Assembly: GCA_029246105.1 (NCBI GenBank)
Contig: JAQWOA010000052.1
Coordinates: 1 to 38,704 of the forward strand
DNA: 38,704 nt
Direction: 5' to 3'
From: Woeseiaceae bacterium
GTDB taxonomy: Bacteria > Pseudomonadota > Gammaproteobacteria > Steroidobacterales > Woeseiaceae
The notes beneath the pieces were generated by a model. The model was given only the letters and a program-made list of their open reading frames with translations, was not told where the DNA came from and made no database searches. Below, in pieces: positions 18,790 through 26,736 of the stretch. Position numbers and translations under genes: made by a program. Within the stretch, counting starts at the first letter, position 1. Every line of letters starts with the position of its first letter.

Positions 18790-19638
18790 CTAAATCGTAA
18801 CTACTACATTATCGATCAGGCGCGCATTTCCCAATTTGACGGCGACAAGCACAACTAATTCGTCACAGTCTCGATCAGGGGCTTTCAAATTTTGTGCACG
18901 CCTAATTGAAAAGTATTCAACAGAAAACCCAGCATCGCTTAATACCTTAATTGACCTCGACTCTTGCTCTTTATAATCTCGGCAGCCACTCTGTAGCCTT
19001 TCTGCGGTATCGGACAACACCTCATAAAGCATCGGTGCATTAACTCGTTCATCATCGCTCAAATATTGATTTCGCGAACTCATTGCCAAACCATCATCTT
19101 CGCGCATCGTCTTACCAGTGATGATTTTTATAGGCAAATTCAAATCAAGAGACATATGACGAATCGCCAACTGCTGCTGATAATCTTTTTGTCCAAAAAT
19201 AGCTGCATCAGGCTGCACTAACGTAAATAATCTAGCAACAACAGATGTCACGCCATCAAAGTGCCCAGGGCGGCTCGCGCCACAAAAGTTTTCAGTAATT
19301 TTTGGCACCAAAATAGATGTGGCATTTTCCAAGCCAAGTGGGTACATCGTTTCGACATTCGGCGCAAATATTAAATCAGCTGTAGACTCTTTAAGGCGCT
19401 GTATATCAAGTTTGAGATTTCGAGGATACTCATCGAAATCTTCGTCCTTCCCAAATTGTGTTGGATTAACAAAAATACTGATGACGACTTTTTCCGCAGA
19501 TTCACGCGCAAGCTCCACAAGTGACAAATGTCCTGCATGCAGATTGCCCATTGTTGGAACTAAAGCGACATGATGGTCCTGCTGACGCCATTCGATGAGC
19601 TTTTCTTTGAGTTCTTGTTTGGTTGTTGCAACCGTCAT
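18790..19638 (-). CDS. panC: Pantothenate synthetase
   Basis: PanC joins pantoate and beta-alanine with ATP to form pantothenate. The 282 residues contain V-P-T-M-G-N-L-H-A-G-H-L-S-L-V (27-41, a HIGH-type nucleotide site), F-V-N-P-T-Q-F (about 57-63), F-G-Q-K-D-Y-Q-Q (about 149-156) and M-S-S-R-N-Q-Y-L-S (about 186-194, KMSKS-like). Its start overlaps the panB stop by 4 bases. panD, which supplies beta-alanine, is not in the window. It ends 42 bases from the convergent queG. Confidence 0.97.
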   Translation of the reverse strand: MTVATTKQELKEKLIEWRQQDHHVALVPTMGNLHAGHLSLVELARESAEKVVISIFVNPTQFGKDEDFDEYPRNLKLDIQRLKESTADLIFAPNVETMYPLGLENATSILVPKITENFCGASRPGHFDGVTSVVARLFTLVQPDAAIFGQKDYQQQLAIRHMSLDLNLPIKIITGKTMREDDGLAMSSRNQYLSDDERVNAPMLYEVLSDTAERLQSGCRDYKEQESRSIKVLSDAGFSVEYFSIRRAQNLKAPDRDCDELVVLVAVKLGNARLIDNVVVTI

Positions 19639-20465
19639 GAAAAACAGTGTTCAGGCTCAGGATAGCCACCATCTTTGACTTCATTAACGTATGACTGAAC
19701 AGCCGCAAGTGGAGAATTGCAATCAGCCTGGAAGTTTTTAACGAATTTGGGTGTCCTCCCCAACGTTATGCCAAGCAAATCATATAAAACTAGAATCTGG
19801 CCATCGACGTCTGGTCCAGCCCCAATTCCAATCACTGGGACTTCTAATGCTTCAGTGATGAGCTTACCAGCCTCATTTGGCACACACTCCAATAGAACAA
19901 TATCTGCGCCAGCATCCTGAAGACGTTTTGCAGAGACCAACATTTCTTGTGCCTTATCTGGCTCTCTACCTTGAACCTTGAACCCACCTAACTTATGAAC
20001 TGATTGCGGCTTCAAGCCCAAGTGTGCACAAACCGGTATATCGTGCCGCGCCAAATGCTCAACGATCTCAACCTGATCATCGCCTCCTTCTAACTTCACC
20101 ATCATGACGCCGCCTTCTTGCATCAGGCGAACCGCATTATCCAGCGCCATACTAAGTTTTGTGTAGCTCATAAAAGGCATATCAGCAACTAGGAATGCCC
20201 TATGCAGACCACGAGAAACCGCTTTAGAGTGGTAAATAATGTCATCAACTGTTACGGGAATCGTTGTGTCATGACCCTGAATCACCATGCCAAGTGAATC
20301 ACCAACCAATACCAAATCGATGCCCGCCTCATCAACAAGTGCGGCATAGCTAGCGTCATACGCTGTAATACATGCAATCGGTTGATTCTTATGCTTCATG
20401 TTTTGCAGAGTAGATATATTTATCGGTGGCTGAGTCATGCCACGTTGTTCAAGTTGTGTATACAT
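19635..20465 (-). CDS. panB: 3-methyl-2-oxobutanoate hydroxymethyltransferase
   Basis: PanB transfers a hydroxymethyl group from methylene-tetrahydrofolate to ketoisovalerate, making ketopantoate. The 276-residue reading contains I-T-A-Y-D-A-S-Y-A (about 33-41), the metal-binding V-G-D-S-L-G-M-V (about 54-61), V-K-L-E-G-G (about 123-128), and catalytic Glu in L-E-C-V-P-N-E-A. Start choice is open. ATG 20465 follows the kinase gene by 14 bases with only a weak Shine-Dalgarno sequence. ATG 20438 (267 residues) fits the family length better. The gene overlaps panC by 4 bases. Confidence 0.96.
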   Translation of the reverse strand: MYTQLEQRGMTQPPINISTLQNMKHKNQPIACITAYDASYAALVDEAGIDLVLVGDSLGMVIQGHDTTIPVTVDDIIYHSKAVSRGLHRAFLVADMPFMSYTKLSMALDNAVRLMQEGGVMMVKLEGGDDQVEIVEHLARHDIPVCAHLGLKPQSVHKLGGFKVQGREPDKAQEMLVSAKRLQDAGADIVLLECVPNEAGKLITEALEVPVIGIGAGPDVDGQILVLYDLLGITLGRTPKFVKNFQADCNSPLAAVQSYVNEVKDGGYPEPEHCFS

Positions 20466-20479
20466 AGTCTCGTAGGATA

Positions 20480-21154
20480 TCAGGCAAGTGCCGCAGTTAC
20501 AGGATTGAAAAATCGTCGTCCACTAGTTGTGCACTCGATCTGCTCAAATAACTGCGCGTAATCCCCATCATTACTAATCGGATTGATCTGCGATGCATTT
20601 ACTATAAGTAGTGGGCCATCATCATAATTATGAAAAAATCGCGAGTAAGCGTCAGTTAGGCGCTCAAGATAAGGTCGCTCAATGTATCGATCGTAACGTG
20701 AATCACGGCGAGATAACCTTTGTAAAATCACATCGACAGATGCCTGTAAATAAATAACAAGATCCGGCACCGGTGCATCAACTGCCAAGTTATCCGCTAT
20801 TTGCTCATAAAGCTTTAACTCCTCAGCATCTAAATTGAGCTCGGCAAATAATCGATCCCGAGTAAAAAGATAATCGGATATACGAATATTAGAAAACAAG
20901 TCCGATTGTCGCATTTGCTCTATTTGACGGGCTCTAGCGAATAGAAAAAACATCTGCGTCGGAAGCGCAACAGACGATCTATCGCGATAAAAACGCTCAA
21001 GAAACGGGTTTTCCTCGAATTCCTCAAGTACAAGATCTCCGGATAAGCTGTCGGCCAACCGCCTGGCTAGCGCCGTCTTGCCAACGCCTATCGGCCCTTC
21101 AATCGCGATGTAACGCGACAATCCTGAGGCACTCTGTAAATGATGTACAGTCAC
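20480..21154 (-). CDS. Deoxynucleoside kinase (dCK/dGK family)
   Basis: This is a salvage kinase that phosphorylates deoxynucleosides such as deoxyadenosine or deoxyguanosine. The 224 residues show P-loop G-P-I-G-V-G-K-T (20-27), the substrate region around E-E-F-E-E-N-P-F-L-E-R-F-Y, the D-Y-L-F-T-R-D-R block that holds the ERS/DRS-type catalytic pair, and the lid R-R-D-S-R-Y-D-R. It lies between folK and panB with 9- and 14-base gaps, an arrangement known from several gammaproteobacteria. Which deoxynucleoside it prefers cannot be read from the sequence. Confidence 0.88.
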   Translation of the reverse strand: MTVHHLQSASGLSRYIAIEGPIGVGKTALARRLADSLSGDLVLEEFEENPFLERFYRDRSSVALPTQMFFLFARARQIEQMRQSDLFSNIRISDYLFTRDRLFAELNLDAEELKLYEQIADNLAVDAPVPDLVIYLQASVDVILQRLSRRDSRYDRYIERPYLERLTDAYSRFFHNYDDGPLLIVNASQINPISNDGDYAQLFEQIECTTSGRRFFNPVTAALA

Positions 21155-21163
21155 TGACTTACT

Positions 21164-21658
21164 CTATTCAATTCGGGATACTGCTAGGTCAGATGCATGT
21201 GCATTAATACGTGCAACACGACCTAAGTTTGGAACATACACTTCGAGAGCCACCTCTCCAAGCGGTAACAATACAAAATTTCGCTCGCCAATGCCCGGAT
21301 GTGGAACGATTAAATTTGTCTCATTAATTTCATGGTCAGAATAAACCAGCAAATCCAGATCGAGAGAACGTGGGCCCCATTTGATATCAGTACGCTTACG
21401 ACCACATTTATTCTCAATACTTTGCAATTCAAGAAGAAGTTCGGCTGCGGGCAATTGGGTTATAAGTGCTGCTACTGCATTGACAAAATCTGGCTGCTCT
21501 ATACCTCCGAAAGGCTCTGAGCGGTATAACGATGATTGACGCACCAAACGCGTCAATGGAATCTCTGACAGTAAAACAAAAGCAGTCTCCAGCTGAAGTA
21601 TTGGATTATTCAAATTACTTCCAAGTCCAATATATGCAGGATACCAATGTTCAGTCAT
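21164..21658 (-). CDS. folK: 2-amino-4-hydroxy-6-hydroxymethyldihydropteridine diphosphokinase
   Basis: FolK transfers pyrophosphate from ATP to hydroxymethyl-dihydropterin in folate synthesis. The 164 residues contain Y-I-G-L-G-S-N-L (9-16), S-L-Y-R-S-E-P-F-G (about 42-50), F-V-N-A-V-A, and the signature W-G-P-R-S-L-D-L-D-L-L-V-Y (about 95-107), whose Asp residues bind Mg2+. H-P-G-I-G-E-R-N-F-V-L-L-P-L follows. It overlaps the pcnB stop through ATGA, which indicates coupled translation in the pcnB-folK-kinase-panB-panC operon. Confidence 0.97.
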   Translation of the reverse strand: MTEHWYPAYIGLGSNLNNPILQLETAFVLLSEIPLTRLVRQSSLYRSEPFGGIEQPDFVNAVAALITQLPAAELLLELQSIENKCGRKRTDIKWGPRSLDLDLLVYSDHEINETNLIVPHPGIGERNFVLLPLGEVALEVYVPNLGRVARINAHASDLAVSRIE

Positions 21659-23016
21659 GTTGATTGAAGGGATCTACGACGACGCCGTTGACGCCGCCTC
21701 TGACCATCATTCTTCCCCTGACCTTGTTTTGATCGCATTTGAAAGCTTAAGGTGCGCTCATCTTCAGTCTGTGTTTGCACATCAGTCCAGAATTTGGCCA
21801 AAGTTTTATCCGCCTGACCAACTTTAGACTGTAGCAGCATGAAATCGTAGGCAGCCCTAAAGCGCCGATGTTCCAGAAAGTTCATCGCTCTCTTTCCTCG
21901 TAAAACTCTAAATCGCGGCTGTAAAGCAAGCATTTCTCTCATTGGAACACTAAATCGTTTTGGTATGGAAATTCGTCGTTGCTGCTGCGACACGATCTCA
22001 TATGCTGCAATACTGATCGCCTGCGACTCAGATATTTTTTCTTCCAAGCATCGTGCCTCAGCCAACCTCTTTATTGGCATCCAAAGAAAAACACCAAGCA
22101 AGAACATCGGCGTGACTGATTTGCCAGTCGCTACGCGTTTGTCAGTATTTTGGAGAGCAGCTCGTATGAATTTGAGGAAACTTGCATCATTAGACAATTC
22201 TTCTTCCGTAGCAGGGAAGAGCTTTCCAAATAAATTATATTCTTTAAGCAGGTCGAAAGTCAGCTCAGCAAATCCCGATTGAAATAATTTCAAAAACTCA
22301 TCAAATAATCTTGCTGCTGGCACATTTGTAAGTAACGCAGTATGTTCTCGAATTGCCTTGACCGCACTATCTTCAATAGTAAAATTGAGCTTGCCAGCAA
22401 AACGTACTGCTCGCAACATACGAACGGGGTCTTCACGAACTCGTTGCACCGGATCTCCGATAAATACAATACGCTTTCGCTTTATGTCTTTGAACCCACC
22501 AACATAATCCCAGATACTAAAATCTGCGATGTTGAAATAAAGGGCATTACAAGTGAAATCACGCCTCCAAACATCCTCATCAATCTCACCATAGACGTTA
22601 TCACGTAGAATTCGACCCTCGATATCATGAGCCGAATCATCGTCCTTATGATTTGCGGCAGCCCTAAAAGTCGCAACTTCGATGATTTCGCGCCCAAATC
22701 GAACATGCGCTAGACGGAAGCGACGACCAATTAATCGACAATTACTAAATAGAGAGCGAACCTCTTCCGGTGTCGCATTAGTTGCGATATCGAAGTCTTT
22801 GGGATGCAGTTCCAACATGGCGTCACGCACACCTCCACCAACCAAGAAAGCCTGATAGCCCGACTTATGCAGGCGATATAGGACTTTTAAGGCAGCACTG
22901 GAGATATCGTTACGCGAGACATTATGGCCAGAGCGCTTGATAATCCGTGGTTCTATGGACCCAGGTTTCGGGCTTTCTTTCAAATGACTGTCACTTACAT
23001 GTAGAGAATGCGTCAT
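21655..23016 (-). CDS. pcnB: Poly(A) polymerase I
   Basis: PcnB adds poly(A) tails to RNA 3' ends, which speeds decay. The 453 residues begin with the class II nucleotidyltransferase core G-G-G-V-R-D (60-65) and D-F-D (74-76). R-R-D-F-T-C-N-A-L distinguishes it from CCA-adding relatives only together with context, and R-E-D-P-V-R-M-L-R-A-V-R follows. The very basic tail (Q-R-R-R-Q-R-R-R-R-R-S) is typical of the PAP branch. The N-terminal S-R-N-D-I-S-S-A-A-L-K-V-L-Y-R-L supports PAP rather than the CCA enzyme. No clear Shine-Dalgarno sequence precedes ATG 23016, and an extended -10-like TGTTATTAT lies directly before it. It is the first gene of the folate/pantothenate operon. Confidence 0.94.
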   Translation of the reverse strand: MTHSLHVSDSHLKESPKPGSIEPRIIKRSGHNVSRNDISSAALKVLYRLHKSGYQAFLVGGGVRDAMLELHPKDFDIATNATPEEVRSLFSNCRLIGRRFRLAHVRFGREIIEVATFRAAANHKDDDSAHDIEGRILRDNVYGEIDEDVWRRDFTCNALYFNIADFSIWDYVGGFKDIKRKRIVFIGDPVQRVREDPVRMLRAVRFAGKLNFTIEDSAVKAIREHTALLTNVPAARLFDEFLKLFQSGFAELTFDLLKEYNLFGKLFPATEEELSNDASFLKFIRAALQNTDKRVATGKSVTPMFLLGVFLWMPIKRLAEARCLEEKISESQAISIAAYEIVSQQQRRISIPKRFSVPMREMLALQPRFRVLRGKRAMNFLEHRRFRAAYDFMLLQSKVGQADKTLAKFWTDVQTQTEDERTLSFQMRSKQGQGKNDGQRRRQRRRRRSLQST

Positions 23017-23067
23017 ATAATAACAGTCTAGCCAGCACCTGGGTGATACTAAAAAGGTTGGAAGCTC

Positions 23068-23095
23068 TTGTGGATTCAGAGGTCGGCCTTATAAT
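23068..23095 (+). promoter_or_regulatory. Promoter of tRNA-Glu with GC-rich discriminator
   Basis: A perfect -10 TATAAT (23090-23095) has a -35-like TTGTGG (23068-23073) 16 bases upstream. The bases after the -10 (AGCGGCCCG) are GC-rich, which is the kind of discriminator linked to stringent control of stable-RNA promoters. A stem CGTCC-AGAT-GGACG follows at about 23104-23117, in the leader before the tRNA. Confidence 0.6.
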
Positions 23096-23125
23096 AGCGG
23101 CCCGTCCAGATGGACGGCCCACTCT

Positions 23126-23201
23126 GCTCCCTTCGTCTAGTGGTTCAGGACGCTGCCCTCTCACGGCGGTAACAGGGGTTCGAATCCCCTAGGGAGTACC
23201 A
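23126..23201 (+). tRNA. tRNA-Glu, anticodon CUC
   Basis: The 76 bases fold as a tRNA. The acceptor stem is GCTCCCT paired with AGGGAGT (the terminal pair is G-U), followed by discriminator A and an encoded CCA. The D arm contains CTAGTGGTTCAGGA. The anticodon stem CTGCC/GGCGG carries loop CTCTCAC, giving anticodon CUC for GAG codons. The T arm is AGGGG-TTCGAAT-CCCCT. It strongly resembles bacterial tRNA-Glu, whose commoner anticodon is UUC. It is the only RNA of a short transcription unit ending at 23243. Confidence 0.96.
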
Positions 23202-23209
23202 ATCAAGTT

Positions 23210-23243
23210 AAAGGGCTAGCCAATTTTGGCTAGCCCTTTTTTT
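23210..23243 (+). terminator. Intrinsic terminator after tRNA-Glu
   Basis: A perfect 14-pair stem (AAAGGGCTAGCCAA with TTGGCTAGCCCTTT, loop TT) is followed directly by more T residues. It lies 8 bases after the tRNA CCA end and should end that transcript before the following AT-rich gene. Confidence 0.93.
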
Positions 23244-23415
23244 ATTTGCGCTCAATACTGCGCACAAAGCCTGCACAATTACCTTGAATTTTAAAATGAC
23301 AATTACTGAGAAACTAAAAAATATATAATATCTGCAAAACACGTATAAAGTTGGTATTAAAGAGATTGATTTTTTAAATTTTTCCAAATGATATAAATCA
23401 TTAATAGAGGATGGT

Positions 23416-24723
23416 ATGAAAATAACTTACCTTAAATTTTTTTTAAAAATATTTATTTTTGGAAATTTTTTATTCTTTATAGGTTGCGGAGACAGTAGTA
23501 ACAACAGTGTTTCACCCAATTCAACCTCAAGCATACTTCAACCTAATTCATCAGCAATAAATTCTTTACCTGTTATTTATATAAATACTGAAGCTAATGT
23601 CAGTATTCAAAGAGACGATTACACGCAAGGAACTATACAAGTATATGGTCAAGGAATCGTTGATTCTATGTCTGAAGTAACAATGAAAATCCGAGGTAGA
23701 GGTCATTCAACTTGGGGCAAACATCCTAAAAAACCTTACCAGATGAAATTATCTGATTCGAGTGCATTTTTAGATATGCCAAAGAAAAAAAGATGGTTAT
23801 TTATGGCGGAGTATTCAGACAAAACCATGTTGCGTAATCGCCTTGCCATGGAATTGGGTTACCTGAGTAATTTAGATTGGACTCCTAATAGTCATTATGC
23901 TGACGTTTATATTAATAAAGTATCAATGGGAACCTACCGCATAAGTGAGAAAGTAGAGGAAGGCTCAAATCGAGTTGACATCGGTGATAATGGATTTTTA
24001 CTTGAAATTGACTACAACGGTCATGGTCACGTAGATGCTAATGATGTTTATTTTGAGACTAATCAAATATCAATTCAGAATGGTAATGGTCGAGGAAATG
24101 TTATTCAAATAAAAGAGCCTGATCTAGCTCAAGGAGATCAGCAATATAACTTTATAAAAGATTATATTATTGATTTTGAGACCGCTTTATTTAGTGCAAA
24201 TTTTACTGATCCTGTTAATGGTTATTTACCATATGTTGATATCAATAGTTTTGCTGATTGGTTTCTAATAAACGAGATTGCAAAGAATCAAGATGCAAGA
24301 GCCTACTCAAGCATCTATTTACATTATATTCCTGGCCAAAAAATTAAAATGGGTCCAATCTGGGATTTTGATTTAGGTTTTGGGAATGTTGATTATTCTG
24401 ATGCGACCTATGCTCAGGGATGGTGGGTTTATTACCATTGGTGGATTGAAAGGTTAATGCAAGATCCCGCATTCGTTAACAAAGTTAAAGAACGTTTTAC
24501 TCACTTTAAAAGTAACGAACAATATTTACTATTAAAAATTGATGAATGGTCTCAAATGCTCAGAAAAAGTGTTGCTAGAAATGATGATATCTGGGGTACT
24601 TTAGGAGTCTATATTTGGCCTAATTCCATGGTATATGCCACTTACAATGAAGAGGTCGAACACCTCAAAAATTGGTTACGGGAGCGTTTTATCTGGATGG
24701 AGTCGGCGATCGAGCAACTTTAA
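23416..24723 (+). CDS. CotH-family (secreted kinase-like) lipoprotein
   Basis: The 435 residues form a lipoprotein with a signal peptide and lipobox F-I-G-C (Cys24), a Ser/Asn-rich linker (about 27-52), and a CotH kinase domain (PF08757). Visible blocks are K-I-R-G-R-G-H-S-T-W (91-100), K-T-M-L-R-N-R-L-A-M-E-L-G (136-148), D-V-Y-I-N-K-V-S-M-G-T-Y (164-174), D-I-N-S-F-A-D-W-F-L-I-N-E (275-287) and the active-site-like G-P-I-W-D-F-D-L-G-F-G (313-323). CotH relatives in spore coats are atypical ATP-using kinases; in Gram-negatives the role is unknown. A GAGGATGGT Shine-Dalgarno region precedes ATG 23416. The gene is markedly AT-rich compared with its neighbours and starts about 170 bases after a tRNA terminator, so acquisition by transfer is plausible. 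Confidence 0.87.
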   Translation: MKITYLKFFLKIFIFGNFLFFIGCGDSSNNSVSPNSTSSILQPNSSAINSLPVIYINTEANVSIQRDDYTQGTIQVYGQGIVDSMSEVTMKIRGRGHSTWGKHPKKPYQMKLSDSSAFLDMPKKKRWLFMAEYSDKTMLRNRLAMELGYLSNLDWTPNSHYADVYINKVSMGTYRISEKVEEGSNRVDIGDNGFLLEIDYNGHGHVDANDVYFETNQISIQNGNGRGNVIQIKEPDLAQGDQQYNFIKDYIIDFETALFSANFTDPVNGYLPYVDINSFADWFLINEIAKNQDARAYSSIYLHYIPGQKIKMGPIWDFDLGFGNVDYSDATYAQGWWVYYHWWIERLMQDPAFVNKVKERFTHFKSNEQYLLLKIDEWSQMLRKSVARNDDIWGTLGVYIWPNSMVYATYNEEVEHLKNWLRERFIWMESAIEQL

Positions 24724-24801
24724 GAAAGCCTAGCCCATATATTCTCTTACAAAAGAGACCATACCTCCTTATTAGGATCATTATCTGCGAGTCAATCCGA
24801 A

Positions 24802-25020
24802 ATGAAAAAAGTATTCGACGCCCTAAGCAACATTGAAGCTCACCTCGTCCTACACCAGCTTCAACAAGCTGGACTAGAAGCGCATATTCAAGGTGAGCAT
24901 CTTCAAGGCGGAATGGGTGACCTACCAGCCATTGGAAATGTACATATTATAGTAAACGATACGGATGAGGTCGAAGCGCGTCAGATTATCGCAGACTGGA
25001 ATGACGCCGAAGTCGACTAA
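24802..25020 (+). CDS. DUF2007 small protein
   Basis: This 72-residue cytoplasmic protein matches DUF2007 (putative signal-transducing protein, PF09413) in pattern: M-K-K-V-F-D-A-L-S-N-I-E-A-H-L-V-L-H-Q-L, then G-L-E-A-H-I-Q-G, a glycine-rich loop, and V-H-I-I-V-N-D-T-D-E-V-E-A-R-Q-I-I-A-D-W. Members are small ferredoxin-like folds of unproven function. It follows the CotH gene by 78 bases, with its own base composition like the rest of the chromosome. Confidence 0.8.
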   Translation: MKKVFDALSNIEAHLVLHQLQQAGLEAHIQGEHLQGGMGDLPAIGNVHIIVNDTDEVEARQIIADWNDAEVD

Positions 25021-25252
25021 AACCGGTCGGTTTTACCGACAGATCGTAGGGAGCAAAGATTGAGGTTACAGCAATAGTCGCTCGAGTTGCCAATCTCCCA
25101 ATACCGCTTCAGCCTCATACCTTTAATCGAATTTCTACCTCGATAATTTCAATCACGATGTTGCCTTACGCGGCCATATGGTGTGTGATCACGTTTTAGC
25201 TTCGTAGGAGCTATAAAAGTAAAGCACCGGCAATCAAGGAGCAAGGCATAAA

Positions 25253-25675
25253 ATGAAAAACACAAGCTTGCAGAGGCGCATAAGTGCGATGATCTATGAT
25301 GGATTACTCGTTCTTGCTTTGATATTTCTCACGACGATTCCTTTCATTGCGGTACGGAGTGGTGAGCCGGTCGAGACAAACGATAACCTCTTTTATAAAT
25401 GCGTTTTGCTTGGAGTAGTCTTTAGCTTTTTTGTTGGCTTTTGGATGAAAAGTGGTCGCACTCTAGGAATGCAGTCCTGGCGACTGCAGCTCATTGGTCA
25501 GAATGGTAAACGGCCAAGTTTTAGCATGGCGACAATTCGATTTTTTGCAGCCCTATTGTCTTGGCTTCCCTTTGGATTGGGGTTTTTATGGCAACTCTGG
25601 GATAAAGAACAACTGACTTGGCATGATCGCATCAGTAAATCGCATATCGTGCACTACCCAAAAGACAAAGGCTAA
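25253..25675 (+). CDS. RDD-family membrane protein
   Basis: This 140-residue inner-membrane protein has three hydrophobic segments (about 15-33, 49-63 and 90-110). The RDD-family Arg and first Asp appear in R-R-I-S-A-M-I-Y-D-G-L-L-V (about 8-20), and the C-terminal T-W-H-D-R-I-S-K-S (about 122-130) is typical of the family. Some RDD proteins have been linked to ion transport, but the role here is unknown. It overlaps the 3' end of the convergent lptG by 4 bases. CAAGG lies six bases before the ATG. Confidence 0.85.
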   Translation: MKNTSLQRRISAMIYDGLLVLALIFLTTIPFIAVRSGEPVETNDNLFYKCVLLGVVFSFFVGFWMKSGRTLGMQSWRLQLIGQNGKRPSFSMATIRFFAALLSWLPFGLGFLWQLWDKEQLTWHDRISKSHIVHYPKDKG

Positions 25676-26736
25676 CGAATCCGTGACAAAGCAAACATTG
25701 CAACCATAGCCAGCGTAACTGAAGGTAACCAGGTCACAAAGATTGGGCTTAAATTAAATACCTGACCAGAATTAGCTAACGTTTCACTAGCCAAATAGTA
25801 TGCAAGGCCTATTATTATTCCGACCATCAATCGACCCCCAGCGCCGCCAGTGCGCAAAGGTCCGAAGACGAATGCTAATGCCAGAATTGGCATAATCAGC
25901 ACCGAGCACGTTCTTGAAACTCGATACCAAAATTCCATTTCATACCTGGTCGCATCCAAATTATTTCTTTGTAGATAATCGATATAAATCAGCATTTCTC
26001 GGGCCGATAGACTCAAAGGCTTCGCTAATGAGCTTCCAAGCAGGCCAGAATTCATTTCGAAAGACTCAATGGATAACTGTGTCTCCAGCACCTGCACGCC
26101 ATCCGGCTGAAATCGCGTTTCTCGAATGTTTTCCAAAATCCAATCATCATTTTCATCAATGATTGAATTCTCTGCTACCGCAATCGACTCTAAACGATCA
26201 TTATCAAATTTATATATATGCAAACTGCCAAATTCAAACTCAGGGTTTACGCGCTCCAGATGCATATATGTAGAACCATCTTTTACCCAAGCCTCTGTAC
26301 CAAGTTGATTGTCATCGTGCTCGTAGCGAGCTTCCATTCGCATGTCTCGAGCATAAAAATCTAGCGGTGGTCCAATGAATTCCCCTAATAATCCAGTAAA
26401 AAGAAGCATCACGGCACCTGAAAAGGCGGCCATACTCGATATCCTAACAATGGATAATCCGGTCGAACGAATTACAATAATTTCGCTATTGGCAGCGATT
26501 GCACCCAAACCGAGGAGTGAGCCTATTAGCGCCGCAATCGGCAACATTTCAAAAGCGAGATTGGGCAGCCGAAGTAATGTAAAAAGAATCGCCTCTGATG
26601 TCTGGTAGTTACCCTGTGTATCATCAAGTTCAGCAATAAATTCGAATAAGCCCGCCAATGCTAAGAGAATCGCTAAAACCAACGACGTGCTAGTCAAAAT
26701 AGTACGCAACATGTATCTACTCAAAATATCAGTCAT
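25672..26736 (-). CDS. lptG: LPS export ABC transporter permease LptG
   Basis: LptG forms, with LptF and the LptB ATPase, the inner-membrane machine that extracts lipopolysaccharide and passes it to the LptC/A/D bridge. From ATG 26736 it is 354 residues. This start has AAGGA eight bases upstream and overlaps the lptF stop as ATGA; a longer frame to 26814 would intrude into lptF and is unlikely. It has six membrane segments, three at each end, around a periplasmic beta-jellyroll, and begins I-L-S-R-Y-M-L-R-T-I-L. lptB is not in the window. Confidence 0.95.
   Translation of the reverse strand: MTDILSRYMLRTILTSTSLVLAILLALAGLFEFIAELDDTQGNYQTSEAILFTLLRLPNLAFEMLPIAALIGSLLGLGAIAANSEIIVIRSTGLSIVRISSMAAFSGAVMLLFTGLLGEFIGPPLDFYARDMRMEARYEHDDNQLGTEAWVKDGSTYMHLERVNPEFEFGSLHIYKFDNDRLESIAVAENSIIDENDDWILENIRETRFQPDGVQVLETQLSIESFEMNSGLLGSSLAKPLSLSAREMLIYIDYLQRNNLDATRYEMEFWYRVSRTCSVLIMPILALAFVFGPLRTGGAGGRLMVGIIIGLAYYLASETLANSGQVFNLSPIFVTWLPSVTLAMVAMFALSRIR

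Noticed and set aside
21655-21720. Arginine-rich C-terminus of PcnB as a possible frameshift product
   Set aside because: Basic C-terminal tails are usual in poly(A) polymerase I, and the frame ends in a normal ATGA overlap with folK.
23014-23030. Extended -10-like TGTTATTAT directly before the pcnB ATG, suggesting a leaderless start
   Set aside because: The start point of such a promoter would fall at or inside the assumed start codon, and no matching -35 was found. The sequence is too common in AT-rich DNA to claim.
23170-24801. Search for a direct repeat of the tRNA-Glu 3' end as an attachment site around the CotH gene
   Set aside because: By eye no second copy of the T-arm/acceptor sequence is present up to 24801, and there is no integrase gene. 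An integrative element is therefore not supported.
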